Assembly (NCBI RefSeq): GCF_022682495.2
Contig: NC_071392.1
Span: forward strand, 104,522,896-104,586,895
DNA from: Desmodus rotundus
Taxonomy: Eukaryota > Chordata > Mammalia > Chiroptera > Phyllostomidae
DNA: 64,000 nucleotides
Direction: 5' to 3'
Shown here: in pieces, positions 1 through 11,889 of the stretch
Numbering within the stretch: the first letter of the stretch is position 1
Layout of the letters: each line of letters opens with the position of its first letter
Program-made: the position numbers and the translations under genes
Notes under the pieces: generated by a model
What the model was told of the DNA's origin: nothing
Seen by the model: only the letters and a program-made list of their open reading frames with translations
Databases searched by the model: none

Positions 1-640
1 AGAGCAGGCACAGCGGCACACAGCTTAATGAGGCCAAATGGGGACACTGCAGCGTTTCCAAAGCCGGCTATGCATCAGAACCACCAGGGGGCTGGTAAAA
101 AATACCCCATCAGATTCCTGTCCCTCACGCCACATCCTGGGTGTCAGAAATGGGAAGGGAAGATACACAAGAATTTCTATTTTTCTATTTTTTTAAACGA
201 GCCTCAGGAGTGGGACTGAGAGACGTATGAACAACCTTTTGCTTTATACCATTTAAAATCTTTATCAAGACTTTACAACTTAAAAAAATTAAAAATTTCC
301 AGCTGATTTAAATACAGCAGGTCGTTGACTAAAGTACCAGCTGGGTTTGGACAAACCTAGGCACCACGCCCTTCTGACACTTTCCGATTTGTAAGCCGCA
401 CTCAACCTCTAAGGTCTATACGCATTGAGTTTAGCATATTGTACATTCTCAGTAATAAATAACTATTCTTAAAACGACGTTTTTATTTATCCTGTAGCTC
501 ACTGGTCCCCAGCATACCAAAGTTTAACAGTTTACGGATTAACAACTCTGCGCAACCAAGGGAACCCACCAGAACGTATAGTCCGATTCCCGGATTGGAC
601 AATGATGGGGCGGGATCACTTCAATAATACACCAATCAGA
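1..640. other. Left flank, no gene recognised
   Basis: A+T-rich sequence left of the CpG island. If the minus-strand exon at 1116-1300 is PCIF1 exon 1, this is the start of PCIF1 intron 1. I see no coding exon of PCIF1 here and no repeat that I can name with confidence. Confidence 0.5.
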
Positions 641-1640
641 ACCCTCCAGACCAGTAGGGCGGAGTCAAAGGACTGGCAAAATGCGCAGGTGCGGGGGGCT
701 CGCGAAGGAGGGGCGACCCCCAGCGCGCGCACACCTTCCCCTCTCCCCCTCCTCAGCGGGGGCGGGATGTTTGGCGCGCGCGCGCAGGCCCTTCTCTCGG
801 ACTCCGCCCCCCGCCCCGCCGCGCGCTCCCGCCCCCGGGCTGAGGCGACTCTGAGTCGGAGCCCGACACAAAGGCGGTGGCGGCGGCAACGGCGGAGGGG
901 CCCTAGAGGCCGCTCCGCCCGCGCTCTCCGGGCCCACCTCCTTCACCCAGGCCACCGGCCCGGCGGCGCACCCGCAGGCCTAAGATGGCGGCGGCAGAAA
1001 CGAAGCAAGCAGTGGCCCCGAGTGGAAAGCGTCGGAGAGGCCACTGCCACACAGCTTCGGACTCCCGGATCCTGGCACGGCTCGCGGCGGGACCATAGCT
1101 TCCTGGGGCTCTTACCTGCCCGAAGCGGACTCGAGGGGATGCGGCTACACGTTCTGCTCGGCTGCCCGTTTTGCCGCCTCCGCCTCGCCCTCCCCAGCGC
1201 CGCTCCCGCCATCTTGTGTCCCGGGCCGGGACTCTGCACTACGCATGCGCTGGTACCGCCTCTGAGGGACCTCGCCGCTGCCGGTCGCCATCTTGAGTGT
1301 GGCGGACCGGCCGGGTCCTCAGACCCTGCTAGCTGTCGACCCCCTCCCCTTCCTTCTATCTTTTCCTTTTCTTCCATGCGGGTCCGAGCAGGGGGAGGCA
1401 GTTTGTGGGCCCTGGGAGGTGAACTGAGGACGGACCGGACTCACAAACACTCCCTGCCTCAGTTTCCCATCCTAGTACACCCGCTGGGGCAGAAGGGCTC
1501 GGGTGGGCGGTGCGCAGGCAGGGTCGGACTGAGTGTGCGCACCAGGGGGCGCGGGGCGGGCTTGAAACCTGAGGGGGCTCGGCTCCAACGTCTACCCGAG
1601 GGCGGAGCCCTGATGACGTAGTTGTGAACGTAGCGTGCAT
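640..1640. promoter_or_regulatory. PCIF1: CpG-island promoter (probable PCIF1 promoter)
   Basis: Dense CpG, GC boxes and three copies of the YY1-type element AAGATGGCG: 982-992 on the plus strand, about 1205-1216 and 1284-1296 on the minus strand. Such elements typically sit at transcription starts of housekeeping genes. The island is about 12.5 kb upstream of PLTP, where synteny places the divergently transcribed PCIF1. The long open frames here are GC-rich artefacts. Assignment to PCIF1 rests on gene order, because no PCIF1 coding sequence is in view. Confidence 0.7.
1116..1300 (-). other. PCIF1: Probable non-coding first exon of PCIF1 (partial gene)
   Basis: On the minus strand a strong splice donor, CAG|GTAAGA, ends an exon at 1116. 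Two YY1-type ATGGCG elements lie just upstream (about 1205-1216 and 1284-1296), so transcription probably starts between about 1210 and 1300 and runs left out of the window. PCIF1 is the cap-specific m6Am methyltransferase (CAPAM), and its first exon is untranslated in human. The 5' end is an estimate. An unrelated non-coding transcript from the same island is the alternative. Confidence 0.5.
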
Positions 1641-2344
1641 CCCGGCCCTATCTCCCCCCCACCCCGCCCCGCACATCTCTGCCTCGTTCAGCTGGTCGCT
1701 TGCCCTCTCTGGGGCTCTGTCCAGAATTTTTTACAGGCATTTCCTGTATCCGGGCTGCATGCAAATCCAACCTTTTCCCATAGTGAGACCGCACAGGTTA
1801 TAAGTGTTCTTGAGTAGAAGAAAGAACAGCTGTGGAGGCATAATAAAGACGGCTTTTCTTGCCGAGCCCAGCGGGCTAATTTTAAGTACAAACATTATAC
1901 ACTCAAAAAACAAAGATGACTTTGGGCAAAGTTGGGAAATTATAAACTAAATGCATCTGAGGGGCTTTCCAACACTGACATCTATGGCCACTAGTTGAAG
2001 TGCAAATCCTCACTGAGACCTCAAGCCGGCCACAAAAGTTGGTCCAGCAGATGCATAGGGTTCCCTATGCCCAACTCCGTGTCAGATTCTTTGTAGAGGC
2101 CCAGGGACTCGCTAGCTCCACCTTCCTCTGGGCTCCCAACTGAGCCGGCTTGCCAAGGGTAGCTTGAGAGAGAAAATCGCTGCCTGCTAGTCTACTTGAG
2201 CTTCCCATGTGGAGCCAGAGGCTGCAGATACCCCAGCTGGGCGGCCTCTTGTGTCCATGGTGCTTGTCCCCATGGAGCTCAGTGGAGCTGGCAGCAGCAA
2301 AACGAAGCAGTGGTGTGAATAGTAATTAAGAACTGGAGTTCTCT
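1641..2344. other. Intergenic, nothing recognised
   Basis: Unique-looking intergenic sequence between the CpG island and the first SINE. I see no supportable exon, RNA gene or repeat. Confidence 0.4.
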
Positions 2345-2540
2345 TTTTTTTCAAGATTTTATTTCTTTTTAGAGAGGGAAAAGGAAGAAAGAAACGTCAA
2401 TGTGTGGTTGCCTCTTACACACCCCCCCCACTGGGGGGCCGGGACCACAACCCAGGCATGTCCCCTGACTGGGAATCAAACCAGCGACCCTTTGGTTCTC
2501 CAGCCAGTGCTCAATCCACTGAGCCACACCAGCCAGGGCC
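2345..2540 (-). repeat. VES-type tRNA-derived SINE
   Basis: Minus-oriented copy: poly-T/TTTA tail on the left, tRNA-like head on the right ending CACACCAGCCAGGGCC. Flanked by the imperfect target-site duplication GGAGT(T/C)CTCT. Confidence 0.9.
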
Positions 2541-2555
2541 GGAGTCCTCTATTTG

Positions 2556-3235
2556 ATAAAGTAAATGAATAACTGGTGTTGGCAAGGATAAGGAGAAAAG
2601 GGAACCCTCGTACACTTGTTGCTGGGAGCATAAATTGGTGCAGCCACTATGGAAAATGGTACAGAACTACCATATGACCCACGTATTCCACTTCTAGATA
2701 CCTATGGGAAGAAAAGACCAATTTGGAAAGATATGCACCCCTATGTCTATGTTTATTGCAGCATTATTTACAATAGTCAAGGTAGGCAAACAGCGTAAAT
2801 GTCCATCAATGATTGAATGGATAAAGGTGTGATACAGGTGTACATACTGAAATTACGCCACCGCTAAAAAGGAAATTCTGCCCTTTGCAACAACATAAAT
2901 GACCCTCGAGGGTATTGTGCTAAGTGAAGCAAGTCAGAGAGAGAAATACCATATGATTCCATGTACATGTGGGATCTTTTAAGAAGTTACAGAAGTTACC
3001 GGTTGGTGGTTATCAGAGGGGGGGGGGTATGGGTAAAGGTAGTCAATTGATGGTGATGAATAGTAACTAGACTTACTGTGGTGATCGGTTTGTAATGTAT
3101 GTGTGCTATTCTGACAAAAAGTTTAAAAACAATGGGGCTTGCATTAAGGTAGAGGAAACTCAAAAGATTGAATTTGTACGTCTAAAACTAGTATGTTACA
3201 TACCAATGTTACCTCAGTTTTAAGAATAACTAGGT
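2556..3235 (+). mobile_element. LINE-1 3' end fragment (ancient L1M type)
   Basis: Sense-strand remnant of the C-terminal ORF2 region and 3' UTR. Recognisable L1 words include GTTTATTGCAGCATTATTTA, AAATGTCCATCAATGATTGA and ACCATATGATTCCATGTACA. It is degraded and 5' truncated, with no open frame. Confidence 0.75.
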
Positions 3236-3370
3236 TTCACCCTGGCGGCAGGCTAGCTCGGAATGTCATCCCTATAGGCCAAGGTTGCGGGTTCCTCACA
3301 ATGAAACAACCAATAAATGAGTAAGAGGAACAACAAAGCGATGTCTCTCCCCACTACCCTTTCTCTCTAA
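3236..3370 (+). repeat. tRNA-derived SINE, older subfamily
   Basis: Begins CACCCTGGCGGCAGGCTAGC, with a GGTTGCGGGTTC B-box-like stretch, the body words AACCAATAAATGAGTAAG and AACAACAAAGCGATGTCTCT, and a pyrimidine-rich end. It is a diverged relative of the VES SINEs. Confidence 0.65.
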
Positions 3371-3383
3371 TCAGTTAAAAAAT

Positions 3384-3573
3384 AGGCCCTGGCTGGTGTA
3401 GCTCAGTGGAGTGAGCACAAGCCGGCAAACCAAAGGGTTGCCAGTTCAATTCCCAGTCAGGGCACATGCCTGGGTTGTGGGCCTGGTCTCCAGAAGGGAG
3501 TGTGCAAAAGGCAACTACACATTGTTTCTCTCCCTCTCTCTCTAAAGATAAATAAGTAAAATATTTAAAAAAT
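3384..3573 (+). repeat. VES-type tRNA-derived SINE
   Basis: Complete plus-oriented copy. Head GGCCCTGGCTGGTGTAGC, B-box-like CAGTTCAATTCCC, tail with TCTCTCTCTAAAG and A-rich end. Confidence 0.9.
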
Positions 3574-3639
3574 AAGTTTCTCATCAGACTGGGTTCAAAC
3601 CATCTCCTCACTTGCCACTGTGTGTACAGTAAAAACCTC

Positions 3640-4345
3640 TCCACTCTTGTTTCCTCTACCTTAAAGCAAGCCCCGTTTTTTTTAAACTTTTTGTTAGAAT
3701 GGCACACATACAGAAATGTCAAGACACTGATTTGGCCCTTGCGGGTGCGGCTCAGTGGGTTGAGCGCCAGCCTGTGAACTAAAGGGTTGCTGGTTGGATT
3801 CCCAGTCAGGGCACACGCCTGGCTTGTAGGACAGGTTGCCACTAGGGGGCGTGTGAGGGGCAGCCACACATTGATATTTCTCTCCCTCTCCTTCCCTTCC
3901 CCTCTTTAGGAAACAAAAACAAAACTGTCACAAAGTGAACACCTGAATAAGCACTCAGCTCGAGGTATTGCCAAGCAGAATTCCCTAATGGGGTAATTAC
4001 TCTCCCCACTATTGTGATTGTTTCCTTGCTTTTATAGTTCACCACCTGAGCATGCATCCCTAAACACTACAGTTTTGTTGTGCCTGTTCCTTGAACTTGA
4101 TATAAATGGAATTACACAGTCCTAGTTTGTGTTTTCTTTTGCTCGACATCACACTTGCAAACCCATCCTTGTTGCAGGCAGCTGGAGTTCATTGTCATGG
4201 TCGTATTCCGTCTTTCAGCGTCTATCTACTCTGCTATTGGGGGATATTTGAAGATCCCTACCCCCACCACTTTTCTGAATTATTATAGTAGTCTCCAGAC
4301 TGGTCTTCCGGTCCCCCAGCCTTGCTTCTCTCCTACTCTGTAATC
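3640..4345 (-). mobile_element. Antisense LINE-1 remnant (ancient L1M type)
   Basis: Antisense L1M-like words such as ATATAAATGGAATTACACAG and TTTTCTTTTGCTCGACATCA. It is interrupted by the SINE at 3735-3911. The left 70 bases are an inverted copy of 3096-3164. Confidence 0.6.
3735..3911 (+). repeat. VES-type tRNA-derived SINE
   Basis: Head TTGGCCCTTGCGGGTGCGGC, then CAGTGGGTTGAGCGCCAG; B-box region GGTTGGATTCCC; tail TTTCTCTCCCTCTCC. Inserted into the antisense L1 remnant around it. Confidence 0.88.
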
Positions 4346-6450
4346 CACCCAGCAGTCACAGGGCTCCCTTTAAGTCTGCTCCTATTGCAAATCTGATCAA
4401 GTAACCCTGGGCTTAAAAACCTTGAATGTCTCATCGGTGTCTGCAGGATAAAGTCCCAAACCCTCAATTTGGTTCACAATGAGCGGTACCATGGCAGAGC
4501 ATTTGTGATGGGCTGTGCCAAGCATTTGACATAACATGTTATTCACAGCCTGGAGCTTCAAACCATCTCTCCATCCAGTCCCAGCCATCTTGAACTACCC
4601 AAGTGTCCCAGGTTGTCTCTTGACCCTGGGCCTTTGCATATGCTATTTACTCTCTTCCCACTTTGCCTAATTCAGCCTTCAAGTCTTAGATGTCACCTCT
4701 ACCAGGCAGCCTTCCCTGAACTCACCTGCCCCCCAGCTAGGTCAGCTCCTCTCTTCTATATTTCCATGTAGGCCTGTGCTCATTTTCCATTCTTTTCATC
4801 CACTAGGCTGTGACTGCTTAAGCGCAGGGCCAAGGCTGTTCTCCCCTGTGCTGTGCCAGACACTAAATACTGTATTTGTTGACTGTGGACAGAGCACACT
4901 GGGTTGAAGTCTGGGTGACTTTTCAGGTATCCACGTTTCTATTCCAGGCTCTAGTTTCTGTGATGGAAACACCAAGGCAGCGCCCTTTGGGGTGCCAAGA
5001 AAAGCACAAGCCACCCACTGTGGCGAGTCCCTGCCAGCAGCCCAGTGTCCTCTACTCCCAAGATGGGGATGAACAGGTTGGGCAAAGATACTGGGTCTTT
5101 TAAGCACTCCACCAACTTTCCTGGACTAAGAAGCCTCTCTGGACAGCAGGATTGGGTTGGGAGAGATGGTTAGGATAAGCGGGGCTTCTCCAGCAATAGC
5201 CAGTCTTGGCTGGGAGCCTGCTATCAGGGCCTCTGAGGACCCGGGCTCGATGCAGGACAAAGCGGAAGCATAAACATGCAGGCGGAGGTTGCCATATACC
5301 TTAACCTCCTTATTCTTTTCCACTACAGTAAGAAGCAGCTGAGAGGGAGCCACACGTTTCAAGCCCTGAGGCCCTGGTGGTTTGGGAAGGGAGGCTCCAG
5401 CGTGACCCTGTTCCAGGCTGTCCCCACCCAGGCCAGGCCTGAGCTACCAACCATAGGCCCCGTTCTGCAGTTTAAATAACATTAGGGCAGTTTCCAAGGC
5501 GAGAAGGCCTGGCCCCAGGCAGGCTGTGGAAGGGAGGCTTCACCCCAAACTGTGGTTTCCACAGGGAGTGGCTCTCTGGCCATTCTGGGGCCACATGAGA
5601 GAAGCCATTTAGGCCAGGAATAGATGAGGGGAATGGCACGTCTGGCCTTCCCGTCCCTGCTGTCGGTGTCTGATGTGGTGTCACGCTCCCTTTCATTTCC
5701 TCACTCCGCACTGCCCTCGGCCCTCGGACCGGAGAACCAGCAGTAAATAAGGCAGGCTCTTTACCCCCAGGGAGCCCACAGGGGCGTGGGAGAGGCAGAC
5801 CATAAATAAACCCTCAGCTGCAGGGAGATAAGGGCTCTTTTGGGATGTCCAGAGGGTGGGCATGCAAACTAAAAGACTTCAGAAGAGATGACCATGAGTT
5901 GAGTCTTGCAGGAAGAATAGGATTTTCCAGGTGGGCAAGGAGGGGGAAGGATGCATCCCACACCAAGGCCGAGGGTTGCAGAAAGGCACAGTATGCTGGC
6001 AGAGTCAGCCTGAGCACTGCCACGTACTGGGGCAGGTGTAGGGCGAACCAGAGCCTTGGAGCCCAAAGGCAGGTTCTGTTCTGGGTTAGCACTGAACCTC
6101 TCCAACAGGCTGTTTGGGGCAGCTCAGGATAGGGGTGGGGGCACTTCTGGTGGTCCCTGCCATCGTCCCACCCATTCCCTCTGATGCCCACTTTTCTATT
6201 TTGGGCAGAGTGGCCAAGAGCCAGGATGTTTACACCCATATGAGCTGAGACAGCAGAATTAAATCCCAGACTTCTCCAAACAAGAAGCCTGATGACAGCT
6301 GGCAGCTTCCTGAAATTCTAAGACCAGAGGAAATTTTGACCCAGAGCTGTAATGGGGGTTGGGAGGGAGGGTACCATCTGAGCCTGGGTCCCAGCTGAGG
6401 GGTTCCTAGGACACTTGGCTTCTAACCAAGAGATCTCAACCCTGGCGAGG
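4346..6450. other. Intergenic with L2 and ancient repeat debris
   Basis: No gene. Positions 4390-4790 read as antisense L2 (for example GTCACCTCTACCAGGCAGCC). Positions about 5740-6010 are one of four related ancient repeat copies in the window (see 7840-8265). The remainder is unique-looking. Confidence 0.45.
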
Positions 6451-6454
6451 AACA

Positions 6455-7185
6455 ATCTTTTTAACAATCTTTTTAATCTTTTTATTGGGGTATAATTTCC
6501 ATACCACCAGATTCACCAGTTTCAAATAGACAATGATTCTGGACATTGCAGTTTCAAATGCAATGTTTTAAGTAAATTTATACTTTTGTACAACCTTCAG
6601 TTTTAGAACATTTCCATCACCCCAAAATATCTTTTGGGACTATTTGCAGTCAACCCCTCTCTCTGATCCCCCCATCCCAGGTTAACCACTGATCTGCTTT
6701 CTGTCTATAATTTATAGAGTTGCCTCTTTCAGACCTTTCATATGAATGAGATCATACAAAATGTAGCCTTTATGTCTCGCTTCTTTTATTGTGCATCATG
6801 TATTTGAGATTCATACATATTGTGTACAGCAGGTATCAGGAGTTCGTTCTTCTTCATTGCTGGAGATACCACATTTTATCTGATTAGCAGCTGGTGGACA
6901 TTTGGGCCGTTTGCACTTTTGAGCTATTGTAAATAAAGCTGCTAAGAACATTCGCACACACGTGTCTGTGTGTGCGTACATTTTTCTTTTTGTTGGATGG
7001 ATGATACAGGTCTCCTTATAGGGACCTCGGAGTGGAATTGCTATAGAATAAATTTATGTTTAACTTTACAAGGAACTGCCAAATGTTTTCCAAAGCCATT
7101 GCGCCATTTTAACATTCCTAGCAGTAAAGTATGAGGGTCCTTGCCAACCCTTGTTATTGTCGATCTTTTTTTTATCACATTCTGC
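6455..7185 (-). mobile_element. Antisense LINE-1 remnant (ancient L1M type)
   Basis: Antisense of the L1 ORF2 end and 3' region: ACATTTGGGCCGTTTGCAC, TGAGCTATTGTAAATAAAGC, TGTTTTCCAAAGCCATTGCG and CCTTGCCAACCCTTGTTATT. Many indels and no open frame. Confidence 0.75.
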
Positions 7186-7839
7186 TAAGGAACGTTGTAA
7201 AAACACCCTTTGATGCCCAGGCTCCATCCCAAACCAATTAAACCAGAATCATGGGGTTTGGGGCCCAGGCACAGGTATTTAAAACAGAACAGAACAAAGC
7301 CCAAACCTTTGTCCCTAAAGGCTGCTCGTGTGCAGAATGGTGGAGAGCCCTGATTTCAGGTCTGATTTCTGTTCTCCTGGGCACTGAGAGGGAGCTCACA
7401 CTGGCCAGCGGCCTCTCCCACACTGGGAAGCATGTGGGCTTGAGGTCCAGGAAACCAGATTGCCCCCCCCACGAAGGGACATGGACAGTCCCAGAGCAGA
7501 CGGGCCTGTTGGGAGTGAGGTGGAAAGGGCCTGGGGTTGCAGTAAGGAGGCCTGACTTCTGCACAGCCAACTGAGATCCTGAGGGGTTGGGGTACCTCCC
7601 ACTCCCACAACCTTCGGACTGTTCGGGCTTCTGAAGAGATCAGGAGAGCATGACACCGCTGGCTGCAGGCCAGCTACAGAGCAGCTGCAGACACCCCCGG
7701 AGAAATGCAAGTAAATGAGTGAAGCTGGCAGGAACTATAGGGAGCTTAGTGGCTCAGGGAGATAATCCGGCCAGGGTCATGCAGTCTGGGGTACAATCTC
7801 TTCTTTTCAAAGGGTCCGCAGATCTTAATAACCACCCAT

Positions 7840-8265
7840 GCCCCGGGTACCAGACCCTGTGCTGGGCACTGAGGATACAGCCATGAATAAGTGTCTGGTT
7901 CCCACTCTCGTGGAGCTTGCAGTCTCCTGGAAGAAACAGACAATACAGAATTAAACAGAATGACAGGTAACGATGGGGCCTGTCAGTGGGGGTGACGTCT
8001 GAGCAGAGACCTGAGTGACTGCAGGAGGCTACCTATGCCAAGGTCTCCGTGCCAAGATGGATCTGGTAGAGGGAACAGTTCATGGAAAGCTCGAGGCTGA
8101 GCGAGCTTGGTGTTTTCCAAACAGTGAGAGTAGATGGAGTAGTAAAGAGGAAAGAGCTAGACTCTTTTGGGGGTCACGGCCAAAGCCCAGGTTTTATTTT
8201 GTGTGCAATGGGAAAGAGGGGCAAGTGGAGGGTTTCGAACAGGGTGGTAAAATGCTATGATTTCT
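7840..8265 (+). repeat. Ancient mammalian interspersed repeat, family not assigned
   Basis: Words such as CCTGTGCTGGGCACTGAGGA, CATGAATAAGTG and GTCTGAGCAGAGACCTGAGT recur in similar order at about 5740-6010, 11890-12330 and 36210-36470. I read these as one ancient family that I cannot name by eye. Related sequence seems to resume at 8520-8830 on the far side of a SINE. Confidence 0.45.
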
Positions 8266-8269
8266 ACTT

Positions 8270-8517
8270 TTTTCTAAAGATTTTATTTATTTATTTTTAA
8301 ATAAATAAAATCTTTATTTATTTAAAAAGGGAGGGGAAGGGAGAGCGAAAGGGAGAGAAACACCAATCTGAGAGATACATTGATCGGCTACCTTTTACAT
8401 GCCCCCAGCTAGGGACCTGGCCTGCAACCCAGGCATGTGCCTTGACTGGGAATCAAACCGGTGACCTTTTGGTTCGCAGGCTGGTGCTCAATCCACTGAG
8501 CCACACCAGCCAGGACT
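8270..8517 (-). repeat. VES-type SINE with palindromic tail
   Basis: Minus-oriented copy ending CACACCAGCCAGGA. Its tail region contains a perfect 18+18 inverted repeat with a 4-base spacer (8276-8293 and 8298-8315), followed by a second TTTATTTATTT stretch. The tail looks partly duplicated head to head. Confidence 0.88.
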
Positions 8518-10255
8518 GACTTCTGTTTTTAAAGACAATTTTGGTTGGTGCAGGAAGACTAAATCTAGAGGGGCAATAGTGTGGCAGGGAGATAAGGCAA
8601 GTTGTCCAGGTAAAAAATGAAAATGGCTTGGGCTAGTGTTGTTGCAGATGGAGAGGAGAAAGTATAGATGTGGGATAGCTTTTGGAGTTGGGGACACAAT
8701 TATTTACTGCAATGGCGTAGAGAGAAAAAAGGAGTCAAGCGTGAGTCCTACGGTTTTGACTTGAGCATCTGGGTGAAGGACGGTACTGTGACCTGAGGTG
8801 GAGAACACAGAGAGGAGCAGAATTTATTGCGGGGTGGGGGGCAGGGGTGATCAACTGTGGGTCTAGCTGGGTGGAGAGAGTGGGGGAAGCTGGAGGGCTC
8901 TGACGTCCTCATGGTTCCTGGCTGCAGGCGTTGGCAATCCCTGTCAGATCAAAGCCTGTTTGTATCAGTATTTATGTAGTATTAGAGCATCTTGAAAAAA
9001 AATTCAAGATGCTGGAATGTGTTGGGTGCTTCTGTCAACCTTTAGGAAGCTTTCCCTGCTAAGTAAGAGACAAGCTTAGGTTGAAGATGGTGGCGCATCC
9101 TTATCATCCAAAGGAAGTGTCACTCCCTGTCGTTGCCCCCTCGCTTCTCATTACTTTGAAATTTTATGACTGGCTTTTGAACACCCTGATAGCACTGCCA
9201 CAGATGTCCACCCTTCCCCAGGCTGAGTGACTGACTCACGAACACAAGGACAGGAGGCTTAGAGGACCTTAAGAAAGAGGCCCCACAAGTCAGAGTCTTC
9301 TAGCAGGCTGCAAGAGGCATAGAAACTGGGAGGGAGAGTGGAGCATGAAGAAAACAAAGGGGAAGGAAATCAGAGAGACGAAGGAGCTGCTGGAGGTCAA
9401 CACCCGAGCTGAGCGCCAGAGGTGCCAGGGGCGGCTTGAAAAGAACCCAAGAGAAGGTGACGCAAGGCCCTGCGAGGAGCATTCAAATTCTTGAGTTTCA
9501 AACTTGGAAGGGCCTTTGGGGACCAGGTGGCCTTCTCCTTCAACAGAAAAAGGAACTGGTCTGCAAGGAGGAAATGGGAAAGAAAAGGAGAAACAAAATA
9601 ACCAGGTCTCCAAGGTTTAGAAACCACAGAAAGAAGTCGACGGGTCTGTGCTGAACTTAGAAAGCCCCAGCCCTTCATTTCCCATCTCTCCCGTTTGATA
9701 AATGTCTGGCCCAGTTCGGTCCAGCTGCTTTCTGGAATCAGGAGGTCATTCCACCTGTTTGGGAGATAGAATCAAGGTCTCCTTGTCTGACATCTGCCCC
9801 CCACCACACACACACTCCTCCCCTTCATTCCAGCTGGGTCCCCTCTCACACGTTCCAGCTCACCCGTGCTGACCAACACAGGCACGTACATTGCAGTGCA
9901 TGGCCTCAGGCAGAGCGAGAGGGTGGAGGGTCACTTCCTGAGGGATAGCTTGGGTGGGCACTGGGGGTGGGGTTGGTCAGGAGGAGAGATGGGCTGACGC
10001 AGCTTCTCCAAGCCATGCAGGGATCCAAAGAAAACACAGCTGGAGACGGAGAGGGAGTGGAGAACCAGGCCAGGCATGTTGACATCTTAGGCAGAAATCC
10101 AGCTTGGTATCCCGTGGTCAGCGGAGCCTGTTTACTTAGGCCGGCTACTTCCTTTCTGCTGTATCTCAGTTTCCCAATCTGCACAACAGGGGCCCTAATA
10201 GCTATCTCAGAGGATTGCCGTGAGGATTAAATGGGGTCATTGAAGAAGAAAGACA
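8518..10255. other. Intergenic, nothing firmly recognised
   Basis: No supportable exon. The first 300 bases continue the ancient repeat interrupted by the SINE, and the rest is unique-looking. A MIR-like CTCAGTTTCCCAATCTGCAC occurs near 10168. Confidence 0.4.
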
Positions 10256-10540
10256 ATAGAATGCAGTGTTTAGGGGCATGGGCTCTGGAGCCAGACTGAC
10301 TTGACTTAAATGCTATGGCTTAACATTAGTTACGTACAAATGCACAGCTACTCATGAACTTGAACCTGTGCCTCCAATCTATGTAACAATATTTAAGAAA
10401 AGAGTTTGTATCTCTAGATCAGCCATGACCACTGCAGGGTTAATTAACCTCTCTGGGCCTCAGTTTTCTGGTCTGTAAAATGGGGTGATGATACCTATCT
10501 TATAGGATGTTATGAAGCTTAACTGAATTAATATTTGTAA
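10256..10540 (+). repeat. MIR
   Basis: Contains GGGCTCTGGAGCCAGACTGA and CCTCTCTGGGCCTCAGTTTT followed by TCTGTAAAATGGGG, the MIR core and its 3' side, with an insertion between them. Confidence 0.7.
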
Positions 10541-10544
10541 AGTT

Positions 10545-10754
10545 TTTTAAAAGATTCTATTTATTATTTATTCTGAGAGAGAGTGGAAGGGAGGAGAAAG
10601 AGAGGGAGAGAAACATCTGTGTGTGAGAGAAACATTGATCGGTTGCCTCTCACACACACCCCAACCAGGGACTGGCCCAAAACCCGGGCATGTGCCCTGA
10701 CCCGGAATTGAACCAGATGACGCCCAACCAACTGGGCTACACCAGTCAGGGCAG
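10545..10754 (-). repeat. VES-type tRNA-derived SINE
   Basis: Minus-oriented: AAAGATTCTATTTATTATTT tail, head ending GGGCTACACCAGTCAGGGCA. Confidence 0.87.
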
Positions 10755-11223
10755 TAAAGTTTTTGTTATTAAAAAAACTAGTTAATATTAACAACCAGAG
10801 ATATTTATTGAGCCCTTTAGTATGCCAAGTACTAGGCTCAGCACTTTATCTTCTTCATTACATTAAAATACCTCTGCCACCCAGAGAAGTAGGCAGGTAC
10901 TAGATCATCCCCATTTACAAATGTGGGACCTGAAGCCCATAAAGAGATTTACTTATTATTTTACTCTAGAACTACAGCCCATGGCTGAATCCAGTGAGCA
11001 GCCTGTTCACTTAGATACTGTTTACAGCTGCTTCCATGCTACAATGGTGGAGTTAAACAGCTGTGACAGAGACTGGAGGGCCTGTAAAACCTAAGTGTGT
11101 GCTATCTGGCCCTTACAGGTAGAGTTTACTGACCTCTGCTCTAGAAAGCGGCGGAAGCGGGACTTGAACCAGGTGTATCTGATTCCAAAGTACCTAGCCA
11201 CTTTGCTATCCTGCTGCTTTTAT

Positions 11224-11429
11224 TCTTAAGATTTTTATTTATTTTTAGACAGAGGGGAAGGGAGGGAGAAAGAAAGGGAGAGAAACATCAGTGTGTGGTT
11301 GCCTCTCACACACTCCCTTCTGGGGACCTGGCCGGCAGCCCAGGCATGTGCCCTGACTGGGAATCGAACCCGTGGCCCTTTGGTTCGCAGTCTGGCGCTC
11401 AATCCACTGAGCCACACCACTCAGGGCTC
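11224..11429 (-). repeat. VES-type tRNA-derived SINE
   Basis: Minus-oriented: AAGATTTTTATTTATTTTTA tail, GGGAATCGAACCC B-box complement, head ending GAGCCACACCACTCAGGGC. Confidence 0.9.
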
Positions 11430-11483
11430 TATCCTGGTTTTTTGTTGGTGGTGGCTTGTTTATTTGTTTTTGTTTTTTGTGGG

Positions 11484-11505
11484 TTTTTTTTTTTTTTTTT
11501 TTTTT
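11484..11505 (+). repeat. Poly-T run (22 T)
   Basis: Uninterrupted T homopolymer 55 bases right of a SINE head. It may be the A-tail of a lost minus-strand retroposon. Confidence 0.9.
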
Positions 11506-11889
11506 GCAATATTTCTGTACTGCCTGCTCAACAGAGGCTAGAAAAGCCTTTCTTTCCTGTCCGTTTTAGTGCTGGAAAGTCTCCGTTCCCTCTTCAAAGC
11601 CAGGAGTAAAAGTGGAAAGGGATTTGGGGATTCTGATCTCTCCATTCCTCAAGCCAAGTTTTGGAAGAAAGGAGAAACACGTGAGGGCGAGAGGCAGGCT
11701 GAGTAGGCAAGTCTGGGGAATCAAGGCCAGTGACTGTACCTTATTGTTTCCCAGCCCAGGCCAGGCCTGTGTTTAGAAGCAGCTGGCCTGAGACTGGCGA
11801 GGTGCAGGAGTTGAAAAAAGAATCCCAGGCTGGTGTAGGTACATCTGCTCCCAGGGACATTGGAGACCTCCAAAGCAGTTCAGTCACGC

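Noticed and set aside
602..1621. 339-codon open frame in the CpG island
   Set aside because: Low-complexity Arg/Pro/Gly product with equally long frames on the other strand. This is typical of stop-poor GC-rich promoter DNA, and no family is recognised.
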